Shown here in pieces: positions 43,842 to 53,138 of a stretch of DNA of 64,000 bases (positions are counted from its first letter, which is position 1; each line of letters begins with the position of its first letter). The DNA comes from Thermus altitudinis (lineage in GTDB: Bacteria; Deinococcota; Deinococci; Deinococcales; Thermaceae), in the NCBI RefSeq assembly GCF_022760835.1, contig NZ_JAKTNQ010000013.1, positions 1-64,000 of the forward strand. The letters run 5' to 3'. Made by a program: the position numbers and the translations under genes. The notes under the pieces were generated by a model. The model made no database searches. It saw nothing but the letters and a program-made list of their open reading frames with translations, and was not told the DNA's origin.

Positions 43842-45956
43842 CTAAGCCTCTTTGCGCGCTCCCGTCAACCCTTTGCGGAAGAAGGGAAGCCCCAGGAGGA
43901 AGGCCACCAGGTTGAGAAGCCCGTAGGGCACAAAGAGCAATACGGCCAGAATGCCCAAAGCCCAGGCCTCCCAGCGCTTCAAGGGCCTGCGGGTGTAACC
44001 CGCTGCGGAGGCAGACAGGTAGACGATGCCTGCGGCTACAGAGAGGAAGCGCTCCAGAACCAAAGGCCACGCCTCCCCTGGGGGGGAGTTTTCCAGAACA
44101 GGGATGATGAGCAGCGCGGTGCCCGAGTAGGAGAGGAGGAAGAAAAATCCCACCAGGTACTTGGAAAGGGCTACCCGGGCGGCGTAGACCCCGGTGATCA
44201 GGGGGTTGGTGCCGAAGACGCTGCTGGCCGCGTAGGCGGAGAGGGCCACGGGCGGGGTTACATCCGCCAGGACCGCATAGTAGAAGAGGAACATGTGGGT
44301 GGCGAGGAGGGCGGCGGAGTCGGGGATGCCGTTTTGCTTAGCCAGGGCGATGATGGCGGGGGCGGTGAGGGCCGAGGTGAGCACGTAGGTGGCCGTGGGG
44401 GGTACCCCCATGCCCAGCACCAGGCTGAAGATGGCGGTGATGAGGGTGGCGAGCAGCAGGCTTTCCCCGGAGACCTGTTGCAAAAGCTGGCTGAACTTGG
44501 AGGGAAGGCCGCTTATCACCATCATGGCGAAGATGAGGTTGGCGGCGGTCACCGCGGTGCCGATGGGAAGTAGGGTGCGGAAGCCATCCGCTAGCCCTTG
44601 GAAGATGGGGGCTATCCCCTTGGGCCTCAGGGTGGGGTCCAGGTAGGTCAAGAGGATGAAGAAGAGGAGGGCCAGGCTGGCGGCGGTGCGCACCTCGTAG
44701 CCCAGGTAGAGCATGGCGATGATGAGCAGAATGGGCAAGAAGAGGGTGCTATAGCGCAGGGCGTAGGCCCTCCGGCTCATGCCCAGCTCAGCGCCCACCG
44801 GAGGCAGGCCCGCCTTGCGGGAATAGAACTCGTTGAAGGCCAAAACGGCGGTCAGGTAAAGCAGGGCCGGCCCCAAGGCCATGACGATCACCTTCAGGTA
44901 GGGGATCTGGAGGATCTCCACCATGATGAAGGCGATGGAGCCCATGACCGGGGGAGTGATGAGGGCGATGGTGCCGGCGGTGGCCACCAAGCCCGCCGCC
45001 ACCAGGCGGTCATAGCCGGCCCTTTCATAGAGGGGTTTGGTCAGGGCGGCCACGAACTGGGTATCGGCGGCGCCCGATCCGGAGAACATGCCCATGAACA
45101 CGCTGGCCAACCCCGTGACCCGCCCCGGGGTGGCGGGGTGCTTGCCCACCAGGGCTAAGGCCAGGTTGGCCACCACCTTTCCCAGACCCAAGGCCCCGAT
45201 CATGCCGGAAAGCAGGGTGAAGTAGACCAGGTACTTGGCGGAAACCCCGGTGATGAGGCCGTAGATGCCGGCCTCGGTTTCGTTATAGGTCTTGCCCAGG
45301 AGGAGGTCTATGCCTTGGCGGCTTCCCCTAAAGGCCCCGGGGAAGAGGTCGGCGTAGAGGTTGTAGCTGAAAAAGAAGAGGACCAGAACCGGCATCACCG
45401 GGCCCAGAAGGCGGTAGACGAGGCCCAGGACCAGCATGATGAGCCCGAAGGACATGGCCATGTCCCAGGGTTCGGGAAGCACGGCCCGGTAGACCAGTTC
45501 CTCAAAGAAGCGGAGCTGGTAGAGGGTGGGAAAGAGGGCCAGGAGGACGGCCAGGAGGTCTGCGGGCCGCTTTAGACCAGGGAGGAGGGCGGGCAAGGCC
45601 GCCACTGCCCAGTAGAGGAGGCCCACCGCCTTAGCCTCCCAGGGCAGGTTTAGCCCGGGGACGCTGGGGACGAGGAAGTTGTAAAGGGGGATGAGGGTGA
45701 AAAGGAAATAAACCCAAGAACCAAAGGTGCGCTTCCGGGGAAGGTAGAAGGAAACCAGATAGCCTCCCAAAAGGAGGAAGAGGACGTGGGTGCTTCGCTG
45801 GAGCTGAACGATGTCCAGGATGGGTATCTCCGCCCGGGCCAAGGGGGTGAAGGGGTGGAGGACTAGATAGAGGCTATAAAGGGCTCCAAGGATCAGGATC
45901 CAGTGGGTGAACCGGGATAAAGGGGTGGCTGGGGTTTGGGGGTGTTCCAGCTCCAT
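43842..45956 (-). CDS. TRAP transporter permease, fused small and large subunits
   Basis: The 704-residue membrane protein fuses a DctQ-like N-terminal region (about residues 15-200, several helices) to a DctM-like domain of about 12 helices, with TRAP motifs TGLASVFMGMFSGSGAADTQFVAALTKP (in pieces), VATAGTIALITPPVMGSIAF, LGMGVPPTATYVLTSALTAPA and LADVTPPVALSAYAASSVFG. It uses an ion gradient to import the TAXI-bound substrate. ATG 45956 is chosen because GGAGGAAGC precedes it; a TTG 12 bases earlier extends the frame without a ribosome site. Confidence 0.93.
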   Translation of the reverse strand: MELEHPQTPATPLSRFTHWILILGALYSLYLVLHPFTPLARAEIPILDIVQLQRSTHVLFLLLGGYLVSFYLPRKRTFGSWVYFLFTLIPLYNFLVPSVPGLNLPWEAKAVGLLYWAVAALPALLPGLKRPADLLAVLLALFPTLYQLRFFEELVYRAVLPEPWDMAMSFGLIMLVLGLVYRLLGPVMPVLVLFFFSYNLYADLFPGAFRGSRQGIDLLLGKTYNETEAGIYGLITGVSAKYLVYFTLLSGMIGALGLGKVVANLALALVGKHPATPGRVTGLASVFMGMFSGSGAADTQFVAALTKPLYERAGYDRLVAAGLVATAGTIALITPPVMGSIAFIMVEILQIPYLKVIVMALGPALLYLTAVLAFNEFYSRKAGLPPVGAELGMSRRAYALRYSTLFLPILLIIAMLYLGYEVRTAASLALLFFILLTYLDPTLRPKGIAPIFQGLADGFRTLLPIGTAVTAANLIFAMMVISGLPSKFSQLLQQVSGESLLLATLITAIFSLVLGMGVPPTATYVLTSALTAPAIIALAKQNGIPDSAALLATHMFLFYYAVLADVTPPVALSAYAASSVFGTNPLITGVYAARVALSKYLVGFFFLLSYSGTALLIIPVLENSPPGEAWPLVLERFLSVAAGIVYLSASAAGYTRRPLKRWEAWALGILAVLLFVPYGLLNLVAFLLGLPFFRKGLTGARKEA

Positions 45957-45966
45957 AGCTTCCTCC

Positions 45967-46006
45967 AAAAAAGCCCGGGGCCTGGAGGGTTCCAGGGCAC
46001 CCGGGC
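45967..46006 (-). terminator. Terminator/attenuator between first TAXI gene and TRAP permease
   Basis: GCCCGGG (45973-45979) pairs with CCCGGGC (46000-46006), enclosing CCTGGA (45981-45986) and TCCAGG (45991-45996). On the reverse strand TTTTTT (45967-45972) follows directly. It is a full intrinsic terminator in form, located inside the operon. Confidence 0.75.
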
Positions 46007-46017
46007 GGTTTCATGGC

Positions 46018-47001
46018 CTACTTGATGAGGCCTTTTTCCTTCAGGTACCGCTCGGCTCCCGGGTGGAAGGGGATAGGGAGTTTGCCGTAGAGCTTGGCGG
46101 TGGCCTCGAGGCTGGTGTCCTTGGCGGCGGCCACGGCGGTGCGCAGGGTATCCAGGTTCTCAAAGACCGCCTTCATGATGGCGTAGCCGGCTTCCGCGGG
46201 AAGGCTATCCGGGCACACCACGATGTTGCCCGTGGCCAGCCCGGGCACATCGGTGCGGGTGTTGTATACGTTTTTGGGCACCTTGTAAGGATCCACCAAG
46301 CCCGGGAACTTCTTCATGGCCACCTGGGCGGTGGTGCTCTTGGGGTCAATGGGGATCAGGTAGATCCGGTCCCCCTTGCGGGCCAGGGTTTGGGAGAGCT
46401 CCACGATGGAGCTGGTGGGCACACCCCCCACCCAGAAGAAGGCGTCCAGGGTGCCCTCGGCCAGGGCCTTGGCCCCTTCCGCCACCGGCAGGCGCTCCCG
46501 CTTGGCGAAGGTTTCCGGCTTGACCCCGGCCCCCTGGAGGACCAGAAGGGCCAGGTTTTCCGTGCTGGAGCCCGGCTGGCCGGTGGAGACCCGCTTGCCC
46601 CTAAGGTCTTGCACCACCTTGATGCCACTTTTTTCCGTGGTCACGATGTGGATGAAGGAAGGATACATGTAAAAGAGCACCCGTTGGCTCTTGGCGGGGC
46701 GGTCCTTGAAGCGGGGCTCCTCCCCGGTGTAGGCCACATAGGCGGAGTCGGTGGTGGTGAGGGCGCAGTAATAGGTGGTGCCCGAGGTGCGGTCCCGCAG
46801 GAGCTGGAGGTTGTCGTAGGAGCCGCCGGTCTGCACCGGCTGGGCCTCCGCCACCCCCGCTTTGTTCAGGATGTCGGCCAGGGCGGTACCGTAGTAGAAG
46901 AAGACCCCTCCGGTGCTGCCCGTGCCGATCACCACCTTGGGTTTCTGGGCTAGGGCCAGTCCTAGGACCACCAAGCCGATGAGGATAAGGATTCTCTTCA
47001 T
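46018..47001 (-). CDS. TAXI-family TRAP solute-binding protein (first copy)
   Basis: The 327-residue exported protein has a signal peptide (MKRILILIGLVVLGLALAQ) and the TAXI domain: KVVIGTGSTGGVFFYYGTALADILNKAGVAEAQ (in pieces), DSAYVAYTGEEPRFKDRPA, SGIKVVQDLRGKRVSTGQPGSSTE (in pieces) and DAFFWVGGVPTSSIVEL. A T. thermophilus homologue was crystallised with glutamate or glutamine as a GluR0-like binding core, so glutamate is a plausible ligand. ATG 47001 follows GGAGGTGACC; a GTG two codons earlier lies in that site. A textbook promoter lies upstream. It is the first gene of the TRAP operon. Confidence 0.94.
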   Translation of the reverse strand: MKRILILIGLVVLGLALAQKPKVVIGTGSTGGVFFYYGTALADILNKAGVAEAQPVQTGGSYDNLQLLRDRTSGTTYYCALTTTDSAYVAYTGEEPRFKDRPAKSQRVLFYMYPSFIHIVTTEKSGIKVVQDLRGKRVSTGQPGSSTENLALLVLQGAGVKPETFAKRERLPVAEGAKALAEGTLDAFFWVGGVPTSSIVELSQTLARKGDRIYLIPIDPKSTTAQVAMKKFPGLVDPYKVPKNVYNTRTDVPGLATGNIVVCPDSLPAEAGYAIMKAVFENLDTLRTAVAAAKDTSLEATAKLYGKLPIPFHPGAERYLKEKGLIK

Positions 47002-47030
47002 GGTCACCTCCCGTCTGCTTTTGCGCCCCT

Positions 47031-47059
47031 AACCTACCCCAGTGCCCTCCGCCTGTCAA
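47031..47059 (-). promoter_or_regulatory. TRAP operon promoter
   Basis: On the reverse strand, TTGACA (47054-47059), exactly 17 bases and TAGGTT (47031-47036) form the best consensus promoter in the window. The leader of about 25 bases contains GGAGGTGACC. The -35 overlaps the stop of the upstream protease gene. Confidence 0.7.
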
Positions 47060-48147
47060 GGTGAGGGACGCCCCAGCATGCGCACCTGGAAGGCCCTTAG
47101 GAGGTCGGTTTTGCTGAGGATGCCCACGAGGCGGTCCTCTGCCATCACCAGGGCCCGGGCATACCCCTGTTCCGCCATGCGTTCTAAGGCGGTGAGGGCG
47201 TCCTCCTCAGGGGAAAGGACCAGGGGCTCCTTCAGGTAGTGGGCCACTGGGGCCAGGGGGTTGGCGCCCTCCAGGCCCTCGAGGCCCACCACCCCCAAAA
47301 CCCGCCCCTCCTCCACCACGGGGAAGCCGGAAACCTTATGGACCAAGGCCAGGCTCAAGACCTCCTGGACGGGAAGGGAGGGGGGGATGACCAAGGGTTC
47401 TGGGGTCATGAGGTCCTTGACCTTGAGCCCACTTAGCGCCTGGGCCAGGAGGGTGGCTTCCACCTCGGCCCTCGAGGCCATGTACACGAAAAAAGCGATG
47501 AGGACCAGGAAGGGATTGAAGACCACCAAACCGAATAGCCCCAGGGCCCAGGCCACCGCTTGGCTTAAGGCCAGGGCCTGCCGGGTGGCCTGGAGGTAGG
47601 GTTTTCTGAAGGCCAACAGCGCCCGGTAGACCCGTCCCCCATCCAGGGGCAGGGCAGGGAGGAGGTTGAAAAGCCCCAGCATCAGGTTCACCAGGGCTAG
47701 GTAGTGGGTGAGAAAGCCCAAGGCCCCGGTTTCTACCCGGGCCATGCGGAAAAAAAGGGCCAGGGCGAAGCTCACCCCTGGGCCTGCCAGGGCCACCCAG
47801 AGCTCCTTTTTGGGTTCTTGGGGGATGCGCTCCATCTGGGCCACACCTCCGAGAAGCCAGAGGGTGATGCGCTTGGTCTCAATGCCGAAGCGCCGGGCGG
47901 TGAGGGCATGGCCGAGCTCGTGCAGGAGCACGGAGAAAAAAAGACCCAAGGCGGCCAAAAGGCCCAGAAGAAAGGGCCAAGGGCCTTGGAGGAGGCTGGG
48001 GTCTTGCGGCAGGCCAAAAAGCTCCAGGTAGATGGGCAGGTTGCTCCCAATGAGGAAGGCCAAAAGGGGCAGGATCAGGAGAAGGGAAAGGTCCAGTTGG
48101 ATGGGGATCCCCAGGAGGCGGAAAAGGGTTAGGCCGCGCTGGAACAT
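47056..48147 (-). CDS. Site-2 protease (M50 family) with two CBS domains
   Basis: The 363-residue intramembrane metalloprotease has zinc motif HELGH (residues 76-80) and the third ligand in LPALPLDGGRV. About six transmembrane helices occupy residues 12-225, then two C-terminal CBS domains (VKDLMTPEPLVIPPSLPVQEV ... GYARALVMAEDRLVGILSKTDLL, in pieces) likely sense nucleotides. The class cleaves membrane-bound regulators; the target is unknown. TATACT (48154-48159, reverse strand) lies six bases before the ATG, suggesting a leaderless transcript. Confidence 0.93.
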   Translation of the reverse strand: MFQRGLTLFRLLGIPIQLDLSLLLILPLLAFLIGSNLPIYLELFGLPQDPSLLQGPWPFLLGLLAALGLFFSVLLHELGHALTARRFGIETKRITLWLLGGVAQMERIPQEPKKELWVALAGPGVSFALALFFRMARVETGALGFLTHYLALVNLMLGLFNLLPALPLDGGRVYRALLAFRKPYLQATRQALALSQAVAWALGLFGLVVFNPFLVLIAFFVYMASRAEVEATLLAQALSGLKVKDLMTPEPLVIPPSLPVQEVLSLALVHKVSGFPVVEEGRVLGVVGLEGLEGANPLAPVAHYLKEPLVLSPEEDALTALERMAEQGYARALVMAEDRLVGILSKTDLLRAFQVRMLGRPSP

Positions 48148-48186
48148 GCCTCAAGTATAGGGGGGTGGCGATGGGGGCCTTGATAA

Positions 48187-48210
48187 TGACCGGTCAGTCA
48201 GGCTTAGGAT
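48187..48210 (+). promoter_or_regulatory. MFS gene promoter and TGACCGGTCA operator
   Basis: TAGGAT (48205-48210) lies six bases before the GTG start. The perfect palindrome TGACCGGTCA (48187-48196), followed by GTCA, occupies the spacer region, where a TetR-type repressor would block RNA polymerase. Confidence 0.5.
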
Positions 48211-48216
48211 AGGGGG

Positions 48217-49413
48217 GTGCTGGCCTTGGCCCTCCTCCGGGATCCCCTTTACCGCGCCTACTGGCTGGCCCTTTTCACCTCCCAGATGGGCACCTGGATG
48301 CAGGCGGCGGCCCAAGCCTGGCTGGTTCTTCTCCTTACGGGGAGCGCCGAACGGCTTGGGCTGGTGGTGGCCTTGCAGTTCCTGCCCTCCTTGCTTTTCT
48401 CCCTTCCCGCTGGGGTTTTAGCGGACCGGTACCCCAAGCGGAACCTCCTTCTCTTCACCCAGGGGGGCATGATGCTCCTGGCCCTTCTCATGGCCCTTTT
48501 CATCCTCACAGGGTGGGTGCGCTACGGCCACGTGCTCCTCTTCGCCTTCCTCTATGGGGCCCTGAATGCCATGGACCTTCCCGTGCGCCAAAGCTTCACC
48601 GTGGAGCTGGCGGGCCGGGACCGCTACCCCGGGGCCATCGCCTTAAACTCCTTCGGTTTCAACCTGAGCCGGCTATTGGGGCCAGCCCTGGCCGGGGTTT
48701 TGATCGCCCTTTTCGGCGTGGGGGTGGCCTATCTGGCCAACGCCCTTTCCTTTCTGCCCCTTCTTTGGGTCCTCCGTCAGGTGCCCCCCGGTTCCAGGGG
48801 CGAGGAGGGGGATGGCCGCTGGTGGCGGGAGGCCCAAGAGGGGGTGCGGTTTGTCCTGGAAAACCCTCTGGTGCGCCGGGTGGTGGGGCTGGTGCTGTTT
48901 GCCAGCCTCCTGGGGATGAACTTCCAGACCCTGGTGCCCGCCTATGCCCGGCTGGTGCTGGGTCTTTCCGCCACCGGGTATGGGGCCTTGCTTTCCAGCG
49001 TGGGGCTTGGAGCCTTGGGGGCGGCCTTGGTCATGGCCTTTACCGGTAAGCCCAAGCCGAAGAGGCTACTTCTAGGGGTTTTTCTCCTTTCCCTGGCGCA
49101 TCTCGGCCTTTACCTGCCCCAGGCCTCCTTGGCCTCTTTGTTTCTGGCCCTGGGGGGGTTTGGCATGATCTCCGTGCTCATCAACGCCAATACCCTGGTG
49201 CAGCTTTCCGTGCCCGACCGGATCCGGGGCCGGGTCATGGCGGTGTACAGCCTGGTGATGCTGGGAACCGGGCCTTTGGGGGCTTACCTCACCGGCCTCC
49301 TTTTTGAACATCTGGGAGGACAGCTGGCCGCCTTGGTCCTAGGGGGAGCCGTGCTCCTGGTGGGCCTGTACCAGCTGCGTGCCTGGCCTACGGAGCCCAG
49401 TCCTCCGGCCTAG
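48217..49413 (+). CDS. MFS transporter (DHA3-type exporter)
   Basis: The 398-residue protein has about 12 transmembrane helices and opens [29 protein letters not shown], typical of the EntS/DHA3 exporter group. [10 protein letters not shown] is the loop 2-3 MFS motif. [44 protein letters not shown] (in pieces) is a family hallmark, and [15 protein letters not shown] matches the second-half loop. It probably exports small molecules or drugs by proton antiport. It starts at GTG 48217 without a ribosome site. A TetR-like operator lies upstream, but no tetR gene adjoins it. The 3' end overlaps convergent wecB by 26 bases. Confidence 0.9.
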   Translation: MLALALLRDPLYRAYWLALFTSQMGTWMQAAAQAWLVLLLTGSAERLGLVVALQFLPSLLFSLPAGVLADRYPKRNLLLFTQGGMMLLALLMALFILTGWVRYGHVLLFAFLYGALNAMDLPVRQSFTVELAGRDRYPGAIALNSFGFNLSRLLGPALAGVLIALFGVGVAYLANALSFLPLLWVLRQVPPGSRGEEGDGRWWREAQEGVRFVLENPLVRRVVGLVLFASLLGMNFQTLVPAYARLVLGLSATGYGALLSSVGLGALGAALVMAFTGKPKPKRLLLGVFLLSLAHLGLYLPQASLASLFLALGGFGMISVLINANTLVQLSVPDRIRGRVMAVYSLVMLGTGPLGAYLTGLLFEHLGGQLAALVLGGAVLLVGLYQLRAWPTEPSPPA

Positions 49414-50506
49414 GCCCGAGGCCCAAGCGCCAGGCCACCCCTTGGGCTACCCGGACTCCCGCCTTGCCGTCCCCATAGGGGTTTTTGCCCTGGCGCATGC
49501 GGGCCAGTTCCTCCGGGTTTCGCAAAAGCCCGGCCACCACCCGGTATACCCTTTCGGGATCCGTGCCTGCCAGCTTGAGGATGCCCGCTTCCAGGCCTTC
49601 CGGCCTTTCCGTCACGTTCCTGAGCACCACCACCGGCACCCCCAAGGCGGCCCCTTCCTCCTGCAGCCCGCCGGAGTCGGTGACGAGAAGGAGGCTTTCC
49701 CGCATGAGGGCGGCCATGGGGCCATAGTCCAGGGGATCCAGCAGGATAAAGTTCCTCACCCCTTTGAGCACGGGAAAGACGGCCTCCCGCACCACGGGGT
49801 TCAGGTGCACGGGGTAGACGAAGGTGAGGTGGGGAAAGGCCTCGGCCACCTTCCTTAAGGCCCGGGCCAGCTCGGAAAGTATGGGCCAGTTCTCCCGGCG
49901 GTGCATGGTGACGGTCACGTAGGGCCCCGGAGGAAGTCCCTGGGGAAGCTGGCCTAGGCGGGCGGCCAAGAGCACGGCATCCACCCCGGTCTGGCCGGTG
50001 ACCAGGATGGTTTCGGGGGGCTTGCCTTCCCGCAACAGGTTTTCCCGGGCCAGCGGGGTGGGGGCGAAGTCCAGGTCGGTGAGGGCGTCGGTGAGGCGGC
50101 GGTTGGCTTCCTCGGGGAAGGGTTCCTTGAGGTTGCCGCTTCTTAAGCCTGCCTCCACATGCCCCACGGGAAGCCCCACCAGAAAGGCCGCCCAGGCCAC
50201 GGCGAAGGTGGTGAGGGTATCCCCGTGCACCAGCACATAGTCCGCCCGCAGCTCCTCCAGGGCCCTGGCGGCCTGGGGCAGGATGCGGGCCGCCAGGTCG
50301 GGGAGGGCCTGGCGTTCTTGCATCACGTCCAGGTTTCTGTCCTCCCGGATGCCAAAAAGCCCCAAGGCCTGCCTGAGTTGCTCCCGGTGCTGCCCCGTGA
50401 GGAGGACTAGGGGTTGGATATGGGGATGCCCCTTCAGGGCCAGGTAGACCGGGGCCATCTTGGTGGCCTCGGGCCGGGTTCCAAAGGCTAGAACCACCCG
50501 CTTCAT
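49388..50506 (-). CDS. wecB: UDP-N-acetylglucosamine 2-epimerase (non-hydrolysing)
   Basis: The 372-residue enzyme interconverts UDP-GlcNAc and UDP-ManNAc for envelope polysaccharides. Family residues are visible: [29 protein letters not shown] (Asp), [26 protein letters not shown] (two Glu, in pieces), TMHRRENW (His), and SDSGGLQEE-type [28 protein letters not shown] (in pieces). It begins one base after the wecA-like gene, in an operon upp-wecA-wecB. ManNAc units probably go into a secondary cell-wall polymer or glycan. Confidence 0.95.
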   Translation of the reverse strand: MKRVVLAFGTRPEATKMAPVYLALKGHPHIQPLVLLTGQHREQLRQALGLFGIREDRNLDVMQERQALPDLAARILPQAARALEELRADYVLVHGDTLTTFAVAWAAFLVGLPVGHVEAGLRSGNLKEPFPEEANRRLTDALTDLDFAPTPLARENLLREGKPPETILVTGQTGVDAVLLAARLGQLPQGLPPGPYVTVTMHRRENWPILSELARALRKVAEAFPHLTFVYPVHLNPVVREAVFPVLKGVRNFILLDPLDYGPMAALMRESLLLVTDSGGLQEEGAALGVPVVVLRNVTERPEGLEAGILKLAGTDPERVYRVVAGLLRNPEELARMRQGKNPYGDGKAGVRVAQGVAWRLGLGPRPEDWAP

Positions 50507-50507
50507 G

Positions 50508-51596
50508 CTATTCCACCCCCTTCCACAGGGCCCTTAGGCGGCGGTAGGTCACCCAGCCCAGGCCCGAGACTGTGGCCAAGAAGCTTGCCAAAATCGCCTC
50601 CTTGGGCATCCCCAGATAGGCCATGGCCAGGAGGTTGAAGAGGAGGGCCAGGCCCCAGAGGAGGAAGGCCACCCGCCTTTGCGAAAGCCCCCGGGCGAGA
50701 AGCCGGTGGTGGATGTGGTCCTTGCCCGGGGTGGAAAGGGGGTTCTGCCCCCTTAAAAGCCTGCGCACCACCACCTGGGTGGTGTCCAGGATGGGCAGGA
50801 GGAGGAAGAGGGCGGGTGGCAAGAGCCCTAAAAAGGTGGTGAGCTTTAGGTTGCCCAGAAGGGCGGTGGCCGCCAGGGTGTAGCCCAGGAAGTAGGCCCC
50901 GGCATCCCCCAGGATGATGCGGCTGGGGTGGAGGTTGTGCCGCAGAAAGCCTAAGGCGGCCCCGGCTAAGGCGGCCAGGACCAGGGTGCCTGCGGCCCAG
51001 TAGGGGAACTGGGCGCTCACGAAGAGGAGGCTCATGGCGCTGATGTAGGCGATGCCCGCGGCCAGACCGTCCAAGCCGTCCATCAGGTTCAAGGCGTTGG
51101 TAAGGCCCACCACCCAAAGCCAGGTGAGGAAAAGCCCCAAGGCGGGGTCCAAAGGGGTGCCGAAGGCGGCCTCAAACCGCACCCCCACCGCCATGAGGAG
51201 GAGGGCCGAGAGGGTTTGGGCAAAGAGGCGGAAAAGGGGAGGGAGGGCGAACTGGTCATCGATGAAGCCCACCAGCACCAGCCAGGCCCCCCCGAGGAGG
51301 ATGGCCAGGACCTGGATAAGAACGTGCTCCACCAGGATAGGCCTTAAAAAGGCCGCCACCACCAAGGCAAGGACCACGCCTGCATAGACCGCGAGGCCCC
51401 CGGCGTTGGGCAGGGGCTCCCGGTTGAGGCGCCTTTCGTTGGGCATGTCCGCCCACCCCACCTTGAGGGCGAAGCGGCGCACCTGGGGCAGGAAGCGCCA
51501 GGTGAAAAAGAGGGCCAGGAGGAAGACAAAGACCACCGTGAGCCAGCCGGTGCCCCCGGGCTCGGCCACCCCGATTTTCCTAAGGAGTTCCGTCAT
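50508..51596 (-). CDS. wecA: Undecaprenyl-phosphate GlcNAc-1-phosphate transferase (WecA/TagO family)
   Basis: The 362-residue membrane enzyme transfers a sugar-1-phosphate to undecaprenyl phosphate, starting synthesis of a surface polysaccharide. It has about 11 transmembrane helices and the family motifs [27 protein letters not shown] (Mg-binding Asp pair), [31 protein letters not shown] and [21 protein letters not shown] 51596 overlaps the upp stop by four bases (ATGA). The 51 extra codons of the longer frame lie inside upp and are not family-like. Paired wecB makes a WecA/TagO role likelier than MraY. Confidence 0.93.
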   Translation of the reverse strand: MTELLRKIGVAEPGGTGWLTVVFVFLLALFFTWRFLPQVRRFALKVGWADMPNERRLNREPLPNAGGLAVYAGVVLALVVAAFLRPILVEHVLIQVLAILLGGAWLVLVGFIDDQFALPPLFRLFAQTLSALLLMAVGVRFEAAFGTPLDPALGLFLTWLWVVGLTNALNLMDGLDGLAAGIAYISAMSLLFVSAQFPYWAAGTLVLAALAGAALGFLRHNLHPSRIILGDAGAYFLGYTLAATALLGNLKLTTFLGLLPPALFLLLPILDTTQVVVRRLLRGQNPLSTPGKDHIHHRLLARGLSQRRVAFLLWGLALLFNLLAMAYLGMPKEAILASFLATVSGLGWVTYRRLRALWKGVE

Positions 51597-52219
51597 TTGG
51601 TCCCGTAGATCCGGTCCCCGGCATCCCCTAGGCCGGGGACGATGTAGCCGTGGTCGTTCAGGCGTTGGTCTATGGCGGCCACCACCACCTCGGTGTCCGG
51701 GTGGTCCTGAGCGATGCGCTCCAGGCCCTCGGGGGCGGCGATGAGGCACATGAGCTTGATCCCCGTGGCCCCCTTTTCCTTGAGGAGGGAGAGGGCCCGG
51801 CTGGCGCTACCTCCCGTGGCCAGCATGGGGTCCAGGAGGAAGACCCGGCGCTCGTGGATGTCGGGGGGAAGCTTGGCGTAGTACTGAACGGGTTGGAGGG
51901 ACTCGGGGTCCCGGTAGAGGCCGATGTGCCCCACGCGGGCATGGGGCACCAGCTTGAGGATACCTTCCACCATGACCAGACCAGCCCGCAGGATGGCCAC
52001 CAGGGCCAGCTTCTTCCCGGAAAGCACCTTGACCCGGGCGGGGGCCACGGGGGTTTCCACCTCTGTCTCCGTGAGTTCCAGGTCCCGCATGGCCTCGTAG
52101 GCCATGAGGAGGGATACCTCCTCGGCCAGTTCACGGAAGTCCTTGGCGCCCGTGCGCGCGTCGCGAAGGTGGGCCAGCTTGTGCTGGACCAGGGGGTGGT
52201 CCACCAGGGTGATCCTCAT
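51593..52219 (-). CDS. upp: Uracil phosphoribosyltransferase
   Basis: The 208-residue enzyme makes UMP from uracil and PRPP. It shows the conserved [26 protein letters not shown] (in pieces), [32 protein letters not shown] and the PRPP loop [12 protein letters not shown], ending [10 protein letters not shown] as usual. TAGGCT (52227-52232, reverse strand) lies seven bases before the ATG, so the upp-wecA-wecB message is probably leaderless. Pyrimidine salvage may be linked here to UDP-sugar supply. Confidence 0.97.
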   Translation of the reverse strand: MRITLVDHPLVQHKLAHLRDARTGAKDFRELAEEVSLLMAYEAMRDLELTETEVETPVAPARVKVLSGKKLALVAILRAGLVMVEGILKLVPHARVGHIGLYRDPESLQPVQYYAKLPPDIHERRVFLLDPMLATGGSASRALSLLKEKGATGIKLMCLIAAPEGLERIAQDHPDTEVVVAAIDQRLNDHGYIVPGLGDAGDRIYGTK

Positions 52220-52229
52220 CCCCCAAAGC

Positions 52230-53081
52230 CTAGCATGCCCGCTTTCTTGGGGGAAAGCAGTCTTGGAAGAAGCCCAGGGCCCGGGGGAGCTTTTCCTCCA
52301 GAGCTTCCTGGAAACCCTCGGGCTTCTTGGTGCGAAACCAGTGGAGATCGTGGAGGTAGGTGAGAGGCACGTAAAAGGCCAGTCGCTCCCGTACCTCCCT
52401 TGGGTAGAAGCGCGCCAGGCGAAAGAGGACCTTTCGGGCGGCCTCCTCTCCCAAAAGGTCTAGGCTTCCCGTCTTCAGGAGGGCCAGGTCCCGGGCGGGA
52501 TCGTCGCCTCCGGAGCGGACCCAGTCCACCAGGAGCACCTCGGGGCCTTCCTGGAAAGGGCTCTCCGGCACCTTGAGGAGGAGGTTTCCCGCCCAGGCGT
52601 CCCGGTGGCAAAAACGGCGCTCCACGCCTGCCGCCATGCCCACTTCCCGCTTTAGGGCTTGGATCAGGGAGCGGGCTTCGGGTATCTCGTGGAGGCTTTC
52701 GGCGAATAGCTCAAGCCGTTCCTGGAGCTCCTGGTGTTCCACGTAGCCGGGCTCGGGCAGGCGGTGGAGGGAGAGGAAGAGGTGGGAAAGGGCAGCCAGG
52801 GCTTTGGGGGTAAAGAACTTGGGGGTAAAGGGCTCTCCCGGGAAGCGGCGGGTGATGAGGACCCCGTGCCCGGCCACCTGGGCCACTCCCAGCACCAAGC
52901 TTCCCAGGCCTGCCCGGGCCATCCTCCTGGCCTCGAGGGCCGCCAGATGGGCTTCCTGTGGGCGGTATACCTTGTAGACCTGGTCTCCATCCGTGTACAC
53001 CCGGGCTTCAAAGCCGCCCAGAGGGGTGATGCGTGGAAGGCGTTCGGGGGGAAGGAGGCCCTTCAGGGCCGAAACCGCCAC
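52230..53081 (-). CDS. Aminoglycoside-phosphotransferase-like small-molecule kinase
   Basis: The 283-residue protein has the APH/choline-kinase fold. The N-lobe contains [14 protein letters not shown] with the nucleotide-binding Lys, and [14 protein letters not shown]. The catalytic loop is [12 protein letters not shown] (Brenner motif HxDxxxxN), and [20 protein letters not shown] carries the Mg-binding Asp. It phosphorylates a small hydroxyl substrate that cannot be named. I chose GTG 53081, with TAAAAT (53089-53094, reverse strand) seven bases upstream. The much longer reading frame upstream is antisense to the radical SAM gene and is not protein-like. It is divergent from that gene. Confidence 0.82.
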   Translation of the reverse strand: MAVSALKGLLPPERLPRITPLGGFEARVYTDGDQVYKVYRPQEAHLAALEARRMARAGLGSLVLGVAQVAGHGVLITRRFPGEPFTPKFFTPKALAALSHLFLSLHRLPEPGYVEHQELQERLELFAESLHEIPEARSLIQALKREVGMAAGVERRFCHRDAWAGNLLLKVPESPFQEGPEVLLVDWVRSGGDDPARDLALLKTGSLDLLGEEAARKVLFRLARFYPREVRERLAFYVPLTYLHDLHWFRTKKPEGFQEALEEKLPRALGFFQDCFPPRKRAC

Positions 53082-53126
53082 GGGCTCTATTTTAACGGCC
53101 CTCCCCCCTTGGAAGCCGCCATCGGC

Positions 53127-53132
53127 TAACCT
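53127..53132 (+). promoter_or_regulatory. -10 box of the radical SAM gene
   Basis: TAACCT lies six bases before GTG 53139 with no ribosome site between them, another leaderless arrangement. Confidence 0.45.
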
Positions 53133-53138
53133 GGGCTC

